Below are positions 8,020 to 16,406 of a stretch of 64,000 nt of DNA, in pieces; position 1 is the stretch's first letter, and each line of letters starts with the position of its first letter. The notes under the pieces were generated by a model. That model was not told the origin of the DNA, did not search any database, and was given only the letters and a program-made list of their open reading frames with translations. This DNA comes from a virus, in the IMG/VR virus record IMGVR_UViG_3300020179_000028, positions 1 through 64,000 of that record; one strand, given 5' to 3'. The translations under genes were made by a program, and so were the position numbers.

Positions 8020-8304
8020 TTATACCCTATCAATCAATGATTCTAATAGTTCAAATTCTAATATTGCTAATCTAGTTTTTTTGTTGCCCTCACCTAAAAC
8101 AACAACTATCGCTGGATCATTATTGTTTTTAATAGCATCGGTAGTTACCTTAGCCCACACATCTTGATTTAATGTAAAAGATTTTTTATTTTCTTTAAAA
8201 TCTACAGTAAAATTATTCCAAGTGGCGTCACCCTTTTTAATTCCACGTCCAGAATTTTTATGCTGCTTGGCACCAATTCTTTTGCTTTCACTTTTCTCTG
8301 TCAT
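8020..8304 (-). CDS. Hjc-like PD-(D/E)XK nuclease (94 aa)
   Basis: A compact nuclease resembling archaeal Hjc and small phage Holliday junction endonucleases. It has a basic N-terminus with the NSGRG motif, the catalytic Asp in KKGDATW, and a D-x-K variant of the E-x-K motif in FTVDFKENKKSFTL, followed by the usual strand (PAIVVVLGE). At 94 residues it is minimal. It follows a small zinc protein and recA, with which it forms a recombination operon. The genome therefore carries two candidate resolvases. Confidence 0.68.
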   Translation of the reverse strand: MTEKSESKRIGAKQHKNSGRGIKKGDATWNNFTVDFKENKKSFTLNQDVWAKVTTDAIKNNNDPAIVVVLGEGNKKTRLAILEFELLESLIDRV

Positions 8305-8476
8305 TTTTTTTCCTTGTTTTATATCCTACTTTAAATAATTGACTTTCAGATAAATGTTTGTCTGGACACATCCATGTGGAAATTCCAGTAGCCATATAAA
8401 CACGTATAGTCTTTACTTCTTTTTTACAAGTTTTGCAAGGAAACTTGCCTTCATAAATACTATACCTTTCGGTCAA
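8288..8476 (-). CDS. Small zinc-finger protein (62 aa)
   Basis: A short basic protein with CKTC near residue 14, a third Cys in WMCPDKH and a following His, consistent with one zinc knuckle. The start is TTG at 8476 with an AAGGA site; the frame has no earlier ATG, and the next Met is residue 29, which would remove the first Cys pair. It overlaps recA by 17 bases and the Hjc-like gene by 17, so all three are co-translated. Function is otherwise unknown. Confidence 0.65.
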   Translation of the reverse strand: MTERYSIYEGKFPCKTCKKEVKTIRVYMATGISTWMCPDKHLSESQLFKVGYKTRKKNDREK

Positions 8477-9479
8477 CTTTATCCTTAATCATATTTTGTA
8501 GATCAAGATCCTTTCTTACTTTAGTAATAAATCCTTCTCTGCCTTGAACTTTTAAACCATCTGGCAGAAGATACCAGGCTCCTGTACGCTCTACAATTCC
8601 CATTAGTTCAGCAGTGTCAACAAGATCGGCAATAGAATCGACGCCCAAATTGCTGCCTTTAAAATAGAAATCATATTCTCCACTTTGAAAAGATGGAGAT
8701 GTTTTTGAGAACTGCAACTCCCATCGAACTTTTCTACCAATCTTTTCTTCAATTGCTTTGTCGCCAACATACAACTTGCCCTTAATTGCTTGATTCTCTG
8801 ATTCTGAAGAAAACAGTTTAATTACAGTAGATGAATAAAATTTTGTAGCCTGACCACCAGTTGGCTGTTGAATTGTATACATAGCATTAATATTATTTCT
8901 TGATTGACTAATTAAAAGTAATAAAGTTGGCTTAACTTTGTTGTTTGCATAATTAAGCATTTTCCATGCGTTACTAAAATCACGAGACTCTGCACCAATC
9001 TGTTTTGTATTTTCTAATTGCTTTAATTCTGTAGAATCTTTTTCAAAATAGATAGCAGGTAGTAAAGAAGTTATGGAATCTATTGCAATAATATCAACAC
9101 CAGCCTCAATTAAACTTACTCCTGTTTCAACCATATCATTGATAGTTCTTGCCTGCGAAACTATTAGTTTAGATATGTCAACTCCCAACTTAGCAGCCCA
9201 ATCTTTGTCATAGGACATTTCTGCATCAATCCAGGCACAGACTTTTCCCTCCGCCTGTGCATTGGCAATTGTTTGTAAGCATAATGATGACTTAGCGCTT
9301 GATTTACTGCCCCATACTAAGACTTGCCTGCCATAGGGAAATCCACCATTTAATGCACGATTAAGTCCGTGACTGGGTGTTACTGCGTATTCTGTCTTTG
9401 GCACCTCATCTCCAACCAAAATACTTTTACGAAGTTTAGGGTTTAACTGTGCTAATACATCTTCAATACTAACTGACAT
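8460..9479 (-). CDS. recA: RecA/UvsX-like recombinase with altered P-loop
   Basis: A 339-residue RecA-family strand-exchange ATPase. The core has the P-loop GSKSSAKS (residues 57-64), the acid in WIDAEMSYD, Walker B in VDIIAIDSIT, the loop 1 region and the polar loop LLLISQSRNN. In the P-loop the usual second Gly is Ala (A62), which is atypical. The C-terminal domain (about 270-339) is present. It sits directly after the DNA polymerase (11-base overlap), suggesting coupled recombination-dependent replication. Confidence 0.9.
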   Translation of the reverse strand: MSVSIEDVLAQLNPKLRKSILVGDEVPKTEYAVTPSHGLNRALNGGFPYGRQVLVWGSKSSAKSSLCLQTIANAQAEGKVCAWIDAEMSYDKDWAAKLGVDISKLIVSQARTINDMVETGVSLIEAGVDIIAIDSITSLLPAIYFEKDSTELKQLENTKQIGAESRDFSNAWKMLNYANNKVKPTLLLLISQSRNNINAMYTIQQPTGGQATKFYSSTVIKLFSSESENQAIKGKLYVGDKAIEEKIGRKVRWELQFSKTSPSFQSGEYDFYFKGSNLGVDSIADLVDTAELMGIVERTGAWYLLPDGLKVQGREGFITKVRKDLDLQNMIKDKVDRKV

Positions 9480-12400
9480 TTACATCCTCCAATATTACTG
9501 TCCCCTCTTTGGTCTTACCAAATTCAAATTTATACGCATTGCCTTCTTTAATATGCATATATGCTTTTGCAAAAGATGTAGGAAACACTGTTATTGAATG
9601 AAGGTCTCTCTTGGTATCTGCTAGGGTAAGTGAGGCCATCTTTTTCCCCTTCTTTGTTATTCTAGGTTTAAATGATACAACAAACATTTCATCATCTTTA
9701 TATGGCAACATCTTGTAATTTAAAAACTTAACCAATGCTGCACTAGAACTTTTTATTTCATCCACAGGAACTGCAGACACAATCCTGTTATCACTACAAA
9801 GGACCAAATAAGAACGACCTGTCTCAATAGTCGTATTTTCATCATCAAATATACCGACAGACCCAGTTTTGTCCAAAATTTCAACTCTAGACCAACCCTT
9901 TCCCCTCTTAATTGATTTTACCATACCCAGAAAAATATAGCAACCCTTATCATCAAAATCTGATATCTCCTGAATAAAGGCATAGTAGTGAGAAGGAATG
10001 GTCATGTTAAATTCTGGAAGGTTTAAATACTCGTATAAATTTTCTCTCTTCTCTTCTTCGGTTTTAATATTATCTGAAAACTCTGCAGCACCAACTACAT
10101 TTAGTGCTTGAAGTGCTCTGCTATTTACACCATTTCCCTTAGTAAAGGTGAACTTTTCAAGTTCTGCATAAGACTTAAAAGGTCGTGCCTGTATATATCG
10201 TTCTGCAATCTTATCAGAGATATATTTGATTGCCGTGAGTCCGATCCGAATACCCTTACCCTCAATTTTAAAATCAATATCCGATTCATTAATATGAGGT
10301 AGTTTAACCCTAATCCCCATTCTTTTCGCTTCAATAAGATATTCAGTTCGTGCATCTTTGTCCCCTTCGTTTTTTAGCACTGAGTACATAAACTCAAGTG
10401 GATAGTAATACTTTAGCCACGCCGTCCAATACGAGAGCGTAGAATAAGCAACCGCATGACTCTTGTTGAACGAATATCCCGCATGCTCTTCAAAATCATG
10501 CCATAGATCACGAGCAGTATTAGGACTAATGTACTTAGAAGCACCGCCAACAAACTTATCACGAAACGCATCTAATTCTCTTGCATCTTTTTTCTTACCA
10601 ATAATTTTACGAACCTTATCAGCCTCAGACCAAGACATTCCCCCTAACTCAACGCAAGCCTGCATAACTTGCTCTTGGTATAGGATACACCCATATGTTT
10701 CTTCTGTGAATGGTTTCATTGTCTGATGTAAATAATTTACTGCCTGTTTACCACGCTTTCTTTCAATATAATCTTTTCCAATAGTGTTCATGGCGCCTGG
10801 ACGAACAAGAGCGTTTGAAGCAGCAAGTTCTGCTAGATTTTTTACACCCATCTTAATGAGAAGGTTGGTGTATGGCGCTGCCTCACACTGAAATACTCCC
10901 TTTGTGTGTCCATCGGAAAGCATTTGATATACCTTTGGGTCAGACATATCAATACTCAAAAGATCAATATTCGTGCCCTCTCGTTTTTTAATTATTGTTA
11001 CAGTATCTTTAATTACACTCAAAGTTTTAAGCCCTAATGCATCAATCTTAATAAGACCAATTTTTTCAGCCTCCTCCATGTCAACAGCAACTACAGGAAT
11101 GCGTTCATCTGATCCTGGAGAGTTTCTTGTTTCCATAGGTGCATATCTAAAAATAGGATTCTTGCTAGTGACAACACCAGCAGCGTGAATACCAGTACCT
11201 CGAATGCGCCCACGAAGTTTTTCTCCGTACTCTTCTAACTCTGGATATTTTTCCCTAAACCATAGGGTGGTTTTAGAAGTGCAATAGTCGTCCCAAGTGT
11301 CAACCAACTTTAAAACCTTGTTTACATCTGATAAAGGAATGTTTAATACACGAGCAACATCTCGCACAACACCCTTATCTTTAAACTCTAAAAATGTTGC
11401 AATTGAAGCAACATGCTTGTACTGTCTTACAAGATAATCTTTAACCTCATCACGACGAGAATCTTGAATGTCTGTATCGATGTCTGGAAAATCGTTGCGC
11501 TCTGGATTAATAAATCGGAAGAACAAGAGTCCGTGCTTAATGGGATCAATCTCAGTAATGCCAAGAACGTAACAAAGCAAAGAACCAGCAGAAGAGCCAC
11601 GGCCAGGGCCAATCAAAATATCTTCTTTTTTAGCCCACGAAATCATACTTTGAACTACAAGAAAGTATGGCCCAAACTTTTTATCTTTAATAACTTTAAG
11701 TTCTTCACTAAGTCTATCTAAATATTCTTTGTTTTTATTTAAACCTTTTTCTGTCAATCCTAGCATGGCAAGTTCTTCTAACTGCTTATCAGGATTTTTA
11801 TATTGAACTGGAAGAAGATTTAGTCCATCTTTAATTTCATAATCTTCTATTTTATTTGCAAGTTCAACTGTGTTCTCATAAATGTCTGTTCTAAATATAC
11901 CCTGCTTTTCCATAGCAGCCTGTATTTCTTCATATGACAACAAGTGAATATCAAGTTTATTAAATGACATTTGTCTGTCTGCGCCGTATAAGTAATCAAG
12001 GCGCTTCATTAAGTCCCCTTGCTTTTTAGACTTCTCGTATGTAGCGTCTTTCTGAATTTTATTTGAATAGGTATTAAGAATAAGTTTTAGTTCTTGAATT
12101 TCTTTTTGTGAGGGATCAACATGATGACAGTCTGGGGTTACTATTGATTTAATCTTAAACTCGTCTGCCAACTGTAATATTGTTTGATTAACACTCTCAC
12201 TATTGTGTGGCATTACTTCAAGATAATAATCGTCGCCAAACTCTTCTTTAAACCATTTAATATATTTCTTTGCCATTCCCAATTCGCCAAGTTCTATTGA
12301 TTTAGCAATAATTCCACTTGGACATGCAGACGATACTATGATTCCTTCTTTATATTTAGATAAAATATCAAAGTCAATTCGTGGCTTTTTGTAATAGCCC

Positions 12401-12747
12401 TCTGTCCACGCAATTTCATTTAACTTATTAAGGTTTTCTAACCCTGCCTGATTCTTGGCTAGAAGAATTATATGATTATAAACCATGTCTAATGGTGTAG
12501 TGCGATCTTCTTTATCTCTTCGATCAAAACGATCCTCACACATATAACCTTCTACGCCAAGAATAGGCTTAATGCCACTTGCTTTTGCAGTACGATACAT
12601 TTCTCTGTGACCAGAAAGAGAGCCATGGTCTGTAATCGATATTGCAGGCATACCCAATTGTTTAGCACGATCTACATATTCAGACGGCAATCCAATACCA
12701 TCGAATAGTGAAAAATGGGTATGTAAGTGTAGTGGTACGTAATTCAT
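9469..12747 (-). CDS. dnaE: DNA polymerase III alpha subunit (DnaE-like)
   Basis: A C-family replicative polymerase of 1092 residues, encoded by the phage itself. The N-terminal PHP domain has HLHTH (H7, H9, H11) and ITDH (D40, H41), so its metal site looks intact. The polymerase domain has GPGRGSSAGS (about 380-389) and the catalytic PDIDTD (D422, D424). Further along are the EQVMQACVELGG helix region and an OB-fold near 955-1000 (YIFLGMVKSI). No clamp, clamp loader or exonuclease subunit is visible in the window. It is transcribed with the ssDNA-binding gene upstream and recA downstream. Confidence 0.95.
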   Translation of the reverse strand: MNYVPLHLHTHFSLFDGIGLPSEYVDRAKQLGMPAISITDHGSLSGHREMYRTAKASGIKPILGVEGYMCEDRFDRRDKEDRTTPLDMVYNHIILLAKNQAGLENLNKLNEIAWTEGYYKKPRIDFDILSKYKEGIIVSSACPSGIIAKSIELGELGMAKKYIKWFKEEFGDDYYLEVMPHNSESVNQTILQLADEFKIKSIVTPDCHHVDPSQKEIQELKLILNTYSNKIQKDATYEKSKKQGDLMKRLDYLYGADRQMSFNKLDIHLLSYEEIQAAMEKQGIFRTDIYENTVELANKIEDYEIKDGLNLLPVQYKNPDKQLEELAMLGLTEKGLNKNKEYLDRLSEELKVIKDKKFGPYFLVVQSMISWAKKEDILIGPGRGSSAGSLLCYVLGITEIDPIKHGLLFFRFINPERNDFPDIDTDIQDSRRDEVKDYLVRQYKHVASIATFLEFKDKGVVRDVARVLNIPLSDVNKVLKLVDTWDDYCTSKTTLWFREKYPELEEYGEKLRGRIRGTGIHAAGVVTSKNPIFRYAPMETRNSPGSDERIPVVAVDMEEAEKIGLIKIDALGLKTLSVIKDTVTIIKKREGTNIDLLSIDMSDPKVYQMLSDGHTKGVFQCEAAPYTNLLIKMGVKNLAELAASNALVRPGAMNTIGKDYIERKRGKQAVNYLHQTMKPFTEETYGCILYQEQVMQACVELGGMSWSEADKVRKIIGKKKDARELDAFRDKFVGGASKYISPNTARDLWHDFEEHAGYSFNKSHAVAYSTLSYWTAWLKYYYPLEFMYSVLKNEGDKDARTEYLIEAKRMGIRVKLPHINESDIDFKIEGKGIRIGLTAIKYISDKIAERYIQARPFKSYAELEKFTFTKGNGVNSRALQALNVVGAAEFSDNIKTEEEKRENLYEYLNLPEFNMTIPSHYYAFIQEISDFDDKGCYIFLGMVKSIKRGKGWSRVEILDKTGSVGIFDDENTTIETGRSYLVLCSDNRIVSAVPVDEIKSSSAALVKFLNYKMLPYKDDEMFVVSFKPRITKKGKKMASLTLADTKRDLHSITVFPTSFAKAYMHIKEGNAYKFEFGKTKEGTVILEDVNVS

Positions 12748-12750
12748 CTA

Positions 12751-13410
12751 CTACCAGTCGATGTTTGTCGCTGATGTAGATGAAGGAGTGTCAAAGCCCA
12801 AATAGAATGCCTCTTGCTCTGCGTAAGGGACATGTCGTATTGCTCTTTCTAGTGGATACGGCTCAATACCTTCCCAATTAAATGGCTCCTTATCTGGAGC
12901 AGAAGGAATTAAAGTATAGGATGTTTCAGTTGCCTGACCATTACGCTTTAATTTCCATGTGAGATTTGAAATGCTACCTGTTTCAAGGGCATACTCACGA
13001 ATAGTATTAAATGAAGATTGCCTGCTTACACCCATAGACCAGATAGCAACATAAGGCTTATCCTCAATGCCATCATCTACAAGTACGTTGCAATAGAAGC
13101 GAAGACGAGCCCGCCATCCGCTATTACCTTTTGGATCTTTTTCATACATCTCTTGAGCCCAATCACGCTCTTCTGTAGCCATGGTGTCTAAAGCCTTACG
13201 CCTATAGTCCTTTGGATTTGTGTGTTCTTTTACGACGAGTGCGACACCACGCTTTTCATTGTAATGTGCAGAATCATAATCTAGTTCTTCAATGAACCTA
13301 ACCTTTACTGCTTGTCCATCGGCTAACTTAAGCCATTTAATCTTTGGACCACCTTCCTCTTTTTTTTCAAGCAAGGCATTTATATTTTTTAGTCCCTTAA
13401 CGATACTCAT
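12751..13410 (-). CDS. ssb: Actinophage-type ssDNA-binding protein
   Basis: The N-terminus (GLKNINALLEKKEEGGPKI) and core (KWLKLADGQAVKVRFI...EHTNPKDYRRKAL) match a ssDNA-binding protein family I remember from Streptomyces and Arthrobacter phages. Those have a Cys-rich knuckle after the RRKAL segment; here that region (DTMATEERDWAQEMY) has no Cys. The C-terminus is acidic and flexible, ending in NIDW, as in many single-strand binding proteins. A consensus promoter lies just upstream (13433-13461) and the AGAGGAG site is strong, so it should be highly expressed and lead the polymerase-recA operon. Confidence 0.72.
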   Translation of the reverse strand: MSIVKGLKNINALLEKKEEGGPKIKWLKLADGQAVKVRFIEELDYDSAHYNEKRGVALVVKEHTNPKDYRRKALDTMATEERDWAQEMYEKDPKGNSGWRARLRFYCNVLVDDGIEDKPYVAIWSMGVSRQSSFNTIREYALETGSISNLTWKLKRNGQATETSYTLIPSAPDKEPFNWEGIEPYPLERAIRHVPYAEQEAFYLGFDTPSSTSATNIDW

Positions 13411-13432
13411 AGTTTTCTCCTCTGTTTTTTAT

Positions 13433-13461
13433 ATTATATAATCGCAAATTATGTTTGTCAA
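13433..13461 (-). promoter_or_regulatory. Consensus sigma-70 type promoter for the replication operon
   Basis: Read on the minus strand, there is a TTGACA box at 13461-13456, a 17-base spacer and a TATAAT box at 13438-13433, matching the vegetative consensus exactly. The predicted start is near 13426, giving a leader of about 15 bases with AGAGGAG before the ssDNA-binding gene. The promoter lies between the halogenase stop (13466) and the ssb start, so it can drive ssb, dnaE and recA separately from the halogenase. Confidence 0.8.
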
Positions 13462-13465
13462 ATAG

Positions 13466-14908
13466 TTAGTTATATTTAGTTAAATATTCCTGTATCTCTA
13501 CTCCTTTAAACTCTTTTGCTTCTTTATACAGTCTATCATATGCGCTCTTTGTTTGCAAATTAGAAACTGCATGTGATTTATTAAATTGTCCTGTGCCCAC
13601 ATAAGTGGTCATCCAAGACTGGTAGCCAAATGTTTTATTATTATTTTTTATAACAAACTCAGAAATATATGAGTTGTCTAATTCATCTAAAACATTTTTA
13701 GCATAATCTGGAATAATATTTTTATTTTTAAAATTTTTCCAGAAATCTGTATCGTCCCTGTCGGTTAAATAATGAATGTATATAAAACCTAAAATTTCTT
13801 TATTTTTTTCTAGTACTTTATTATTATATTTTTCTATTACAGAATAATCTTTTTCTGATATAAATTTATGCATAAAGTCGTCAGAAATAAATAGATTCAT
13901 CATATAGATTGTTAACATAATTGACGTTCCATGCAATGGTTCAAAAAATCCAGATGCTAAACCAACAGATAAACAATTTTTAGCCCAGGGTTGCTTATAG
14001 TATCCTGGTTTAAAATCAAAATGATTTACTATTTTAACATCTTCTTTTTTAAATAATTCATATATTTCTTGCTCTGCTTGTTCTTTGTTTATATATGATG
14101 GATCATAAACATAGCCACATCCATATCTATGCTTAAGCGGTGTTTTCCAAACCCATCCGTATTTCATTGCAATTATTTCTGTACATAAAGAATAATCTTC
14201 ATCTTGTGGCAAAAAGAATGCTAGTGCTTTTGTGCATGGCAAACTTTCAGATGTGTCAACCCACTCGGATTGTAAGTGTTTTCCAATAATTAGATTATTA
14301 AACCCTGTTGCATCAATGACAAAATCACAATCATAAAAACCTTTTTCTGTGTGAACTACACTAATTGCACCCTCAAATTCTCCAAAGTGTGTAAACACAT
14401 CGTCAACAACTTTAATTCCTCTAAGTTCAGAATGTTTTCTAAAAAACTCAGCAAGTTTAATTGCATCAAGATGCCACCCAGCATAGGGCCAGGTAAGTGT
14501 ATTTGACATTGTTGCCGACAAACCTTTATTTATATCATCAAGATTTTTATCATTTGACATTAATTCTATAGACGCAAGCCTAAACTGCTCTAATTCAAAA
14601 TCTCTATTTTCACTGCTATCTGATATATAATTTGTTAATGGATGAAAGTATGATTTGTTTTTTTTAGACCATCCAATAAATCGTATACCATTTTTTAATG
14701 TTGCACCAGTATGTTCAATAAACTCATTTAATGGCAAATCTAACTCATCAAAAATATACCTAAAATTAGAAGTTGTTCCTTCTCCAGCACCAAGCACACC
14801 TATTTTAGAACTATCAATTATTGTAATATCAGAGTCAGTATATTTATGCTTAATAGTAAGTGCTGCCAAGTATCCAGCAGTACCGCCACCAATAACAACT
14901 ATCTTCAT
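13466..14908 (-). CDS. Flavin-dependent tryptophan-halogenase-like protein
   Basis: A 480-residue FAD enzyme of the tryptophan halogenase fold. It has the dinucleotide motif GGGTAG (7-12), the segment EHTGATLKNGIRFIGW with K72 aligning to the halogenase active-site Lys (PrnA K79), and WVWKTPL (252-258) as a variant of the WxWxIP signature. At 321-330, FFEPLHGTSI aligns with the EPLES region; the catalytic Glu (PrnA E346) appears as His 326. It may halogenate a small or polymeric substrate like the cyanophage enzyme VirX1, or have shifted to another oxidation. Its stop abuts the ssb promoter, and its start overlaps a small membrane protein gene. Confidence 0.82.
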   Translation of the reverse strand: MKIVVIGGGTAGYLAALTIKHKYTDSDITIIDSSKIGVLGAGEGTTSNFRYIFDELDLPLNEFIEHTGATLKNGIRFIGWSKKNKSYFHPLTNYISDSSENRDFELEQFRLASIELMSNDKNLDDINKGLSATMSNTLTWPYAGWHLDAIKLAEFFRKHSELRGIKVVDDVFTHFGEFEGAISVVHTEKGFYDCDFVIDATGFNNLIIGKHLQSEWVDTSESLPCTKALAFFLPQDEDYSLCTEIIAMKYGWVWKTPLKHRYGCGYVYDPSYINKEQAEQEIYELFKKEDVKIVNHFDFKPGYYKQPWAKNCLSVGLASGFFEPLHGTSIMLTIYMMNLFISDDFMHKFISEKDYSVIEKYNNKVLEKNKEILGFIYIHYLTDRDDTDFWKNFKNKNIIPDYAKNVLDELDNSYISEFVIKNNNKTFGYQSWMTTYVGTGQFNKSHAVSNLQTKSAYDRLYKEAKEFKGVEIQEYLTKYN

Positions 14909-15207
14909 AAAATTAAACCAAAATATTTAGCGATATAAGCAATAGCAAGAAAAGACCACAAAATATTAAACCAAATTAAAGTAGGAATTGTTTTTACGGT
15001 TGAAGACCAGATTAATCCCAGGCTTGACACTAGAGCAAAAACATAAAACCACCAAACACTTACATCAAACAAAAGACCTGGAAGTATAATTGCAGCCTTT
15101 GCTACAAAAGCAAAAAACTCTACAGTGTTAGCCCTAGTCCAATATTTTTTATGGCCCATTGTTTTTAATGCCTGTAGCCATTCCATGTGCGAATGTTTTT
15201 TTGTCAT
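14905..15207 (-). CDS. Small multi-pass membrane protein (100 aa)
   Basis: A 100-residue protein with about three predicted membrane segments: near residues 29-44 (FFAFVAKAAIILPGLLF), 49-66 (WWFYVFALVSSLGLIW) and 76-97 (IWFNILWSFLAIAYIAKYFG). The N-terminus is cytoplasm-like and basic. It is coupled by ATGA overlaps to both the primase upstream and the halogenase downstream. A partner or anchor for the flavoenzyme is possible, but no family is recognised. Confidence 0.75.
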   Translation of the reverse strand: MTKKHSHMEWLQALKTMGHKKYWTRANTVEFFAFVAKAAIILPGLLFDVSVWWFYVFALVSSLGLIWSSTVKTIPTLIWFNILWSFLAIAYIAKYFGLIL

Positions 15208-16148
15208 ACCATCATTCCATTTATTTGATTTTGAAAACTTGAATCTAAATTAATTATATCATAATCTTCCATCTCTCCAATATCTTTATATTTAGAGTCT
15301 AAAGTTATTACAGATGCCAAAGATCCAACCCTATTCATTATTTTTTCTTTCATCTTTAATCCTGCCTCATCATTATCTGCTATCAGTGTAATATCGTTAA
15401 AATATTTCTTTAATAATTCTATTTGCTTTGAAGAAACGTTTGCGCCAAGGGTGGCTACTGCTGGAAGGCCAACTTGATCTAATCTAATTGCGTCAAATGA
15501 AGATTCAACAACATAAACCTTAGAAGCAGTTTTTACTCTGTTAAGATTAAACAATAACTTTGATTTTGGTAATTTTGGTGTATTTTTAAAGTCTTTGCCT
15601 TCTATAGATCTTGCCACAAATCCAACACACAGGCCTTCGTGATTGTGAACTGGAACAGATATCATGTCTTGTGTTTCAGAATATCCTAATTTAAACTTTA
15701 ATACAGATTCTTTTGTAATTTTCCTTTTAGCAAAATAATCTTTTGCTCTTGTTGATGAAGTAGCCTGGTCATGTAATCTTTGTACTACAGACGTATCAAA
15801 CTCTGTCCATTCTTCTTTTTCTACTAACCTAGAATTAACCTCAGACAAAATGTCTATATCAACTTCTTTACTTTTGATAAATCTAACAGATTCAAAATAT
15901 GTTCTATTAGAAAAATGCATTACTATTTCTATTAGATCTGCGGTTCTGCCACAAGAAAAACAAAAAAACAATCCGCTATATTTATTTATTTCTCCAGCAG
16001 GGGTACGGTGATTTGAATGAAATGGACAAAATACAATGTACTCAGACTCTGCTTCTTTTTCTACTGTTACGCCAGACCCTGAGAGAACTCTTTTAACTTG
16101 ACTGGGTGTGTATAAATCGCCTTGGTTCCGTCTATCCCTAATATCCAT
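15204..16148 (-). CDS. dnaG: DnaG-type primase
   Basis: A 314-residue primase. It has a CHC2-type zinc finger (C41, H44, C63, C66 in CPFH...CFSC) and a TOPRIM domain with E215 (VYVVESSFDA) and the D258/D260 pair (LIADNDEAG). It is shorter than bacterial DnaG because no C-terminal helicase-binding domain is visible, which is usual in phages. The start is ATG 16148 after AAGG. Its first 27 codons overlap the end of the upstream 108-residue gene in another frame; no later in-frame start precedes the zinc finger. Confidence 0.88.
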   Translation of the reverse strand: MDIRDRRNQGDLYTPSQVKRVLSGSGVTVEKEAESEYIVFCPFHSNHRTPAGEINKYSGLFFCFSCGRTADLIEIVMHFSNRTYFESVRFIKSKEVDIDILSEVNSRLVEKEEWTEFDTSVVQRLHDQATSSTRAKDYFAKRKITKESVLKFKLGYSETQDMISVPVHNHEGLCVGFVARSIEGKDFKNTPKLPKSKLLFNLNRVKTASKVYVVESSFDAIRLDQVGLPAVATLGANVSSKQIELLKKYFNDITLIADNDEAGLKMKEKIMNRVGSLASVITLDSKYKDIGEMEDYDIINLDSSFQNQINGMMV

Positions 16149-16393
16149 TCTGCCTTTTTTCTCCCTATATATATTCCGTATACGCTTAATTCAAATTCAA
16201 AATAATTTTTTTGTTCATTATATGATAGTGTAAACTCTGGATTAATGTCAAATCTTGGAGCATATCCAGATAGGCGCATTTCTGATACCAGTAACCTGAT
16301 ATACTCTTGTTGCAGTCTGTATATGGCCGAGTCATCAACTATGATTCCGTCCAGCCCAAACCGCTTTATCGCCTTGTGTGGAAATGTTTCCAT
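16067..16393 (-). CDS. Phage protein of unknown function upstream of primase (108 aa)
   Basis: A compact alpha/beta protein (FELSVYGIYIGRKKAEWILGIDGTKA) that I recall seeing next to replication genes in other actinophages, without known function. There is no Shine-Dalgarno site; a TATAAT box lies only 7 bases before the ATG (16406-16401), suggesting leaderless translation. It overlaps the primase gene by 82 bases, unusually long for this genome. A replication accessory role is inferred from position only. Confidence 0.7.
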   Translation of the reverse strand: METFPHKAIKRFGLDGIIVDDSAIYRLQQEYIRLLVSEMRLSGYAPRFDINPEFTLSYNEQKNYFEFELSVYGIYIGRKKAEWILGIDGTKAIYTHPVKLKEFSQGLA

Positions 16394-16400
16394 GTGGCAT

Positions 16401-16406
16401 ATTATA
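16401..16406 (-). promoter_or_regulatory. -10 box for a probable leaderless transcript
   Basis: TATAAT on the minus strand ends 7 bases before the ATG at 16393, and no purine-rich ribosome site lies between. The box overlaps the end of the helicase gene. No good -35 match is visible, as is common for actinobacterial promoters. Confidence 0.5.

Noticed and set aside
10125-10355. 76-residue minus-strand frame inside dnaE
   Set aside because: Different frame within a conserved polymerase region, with no initiation signals of its own.
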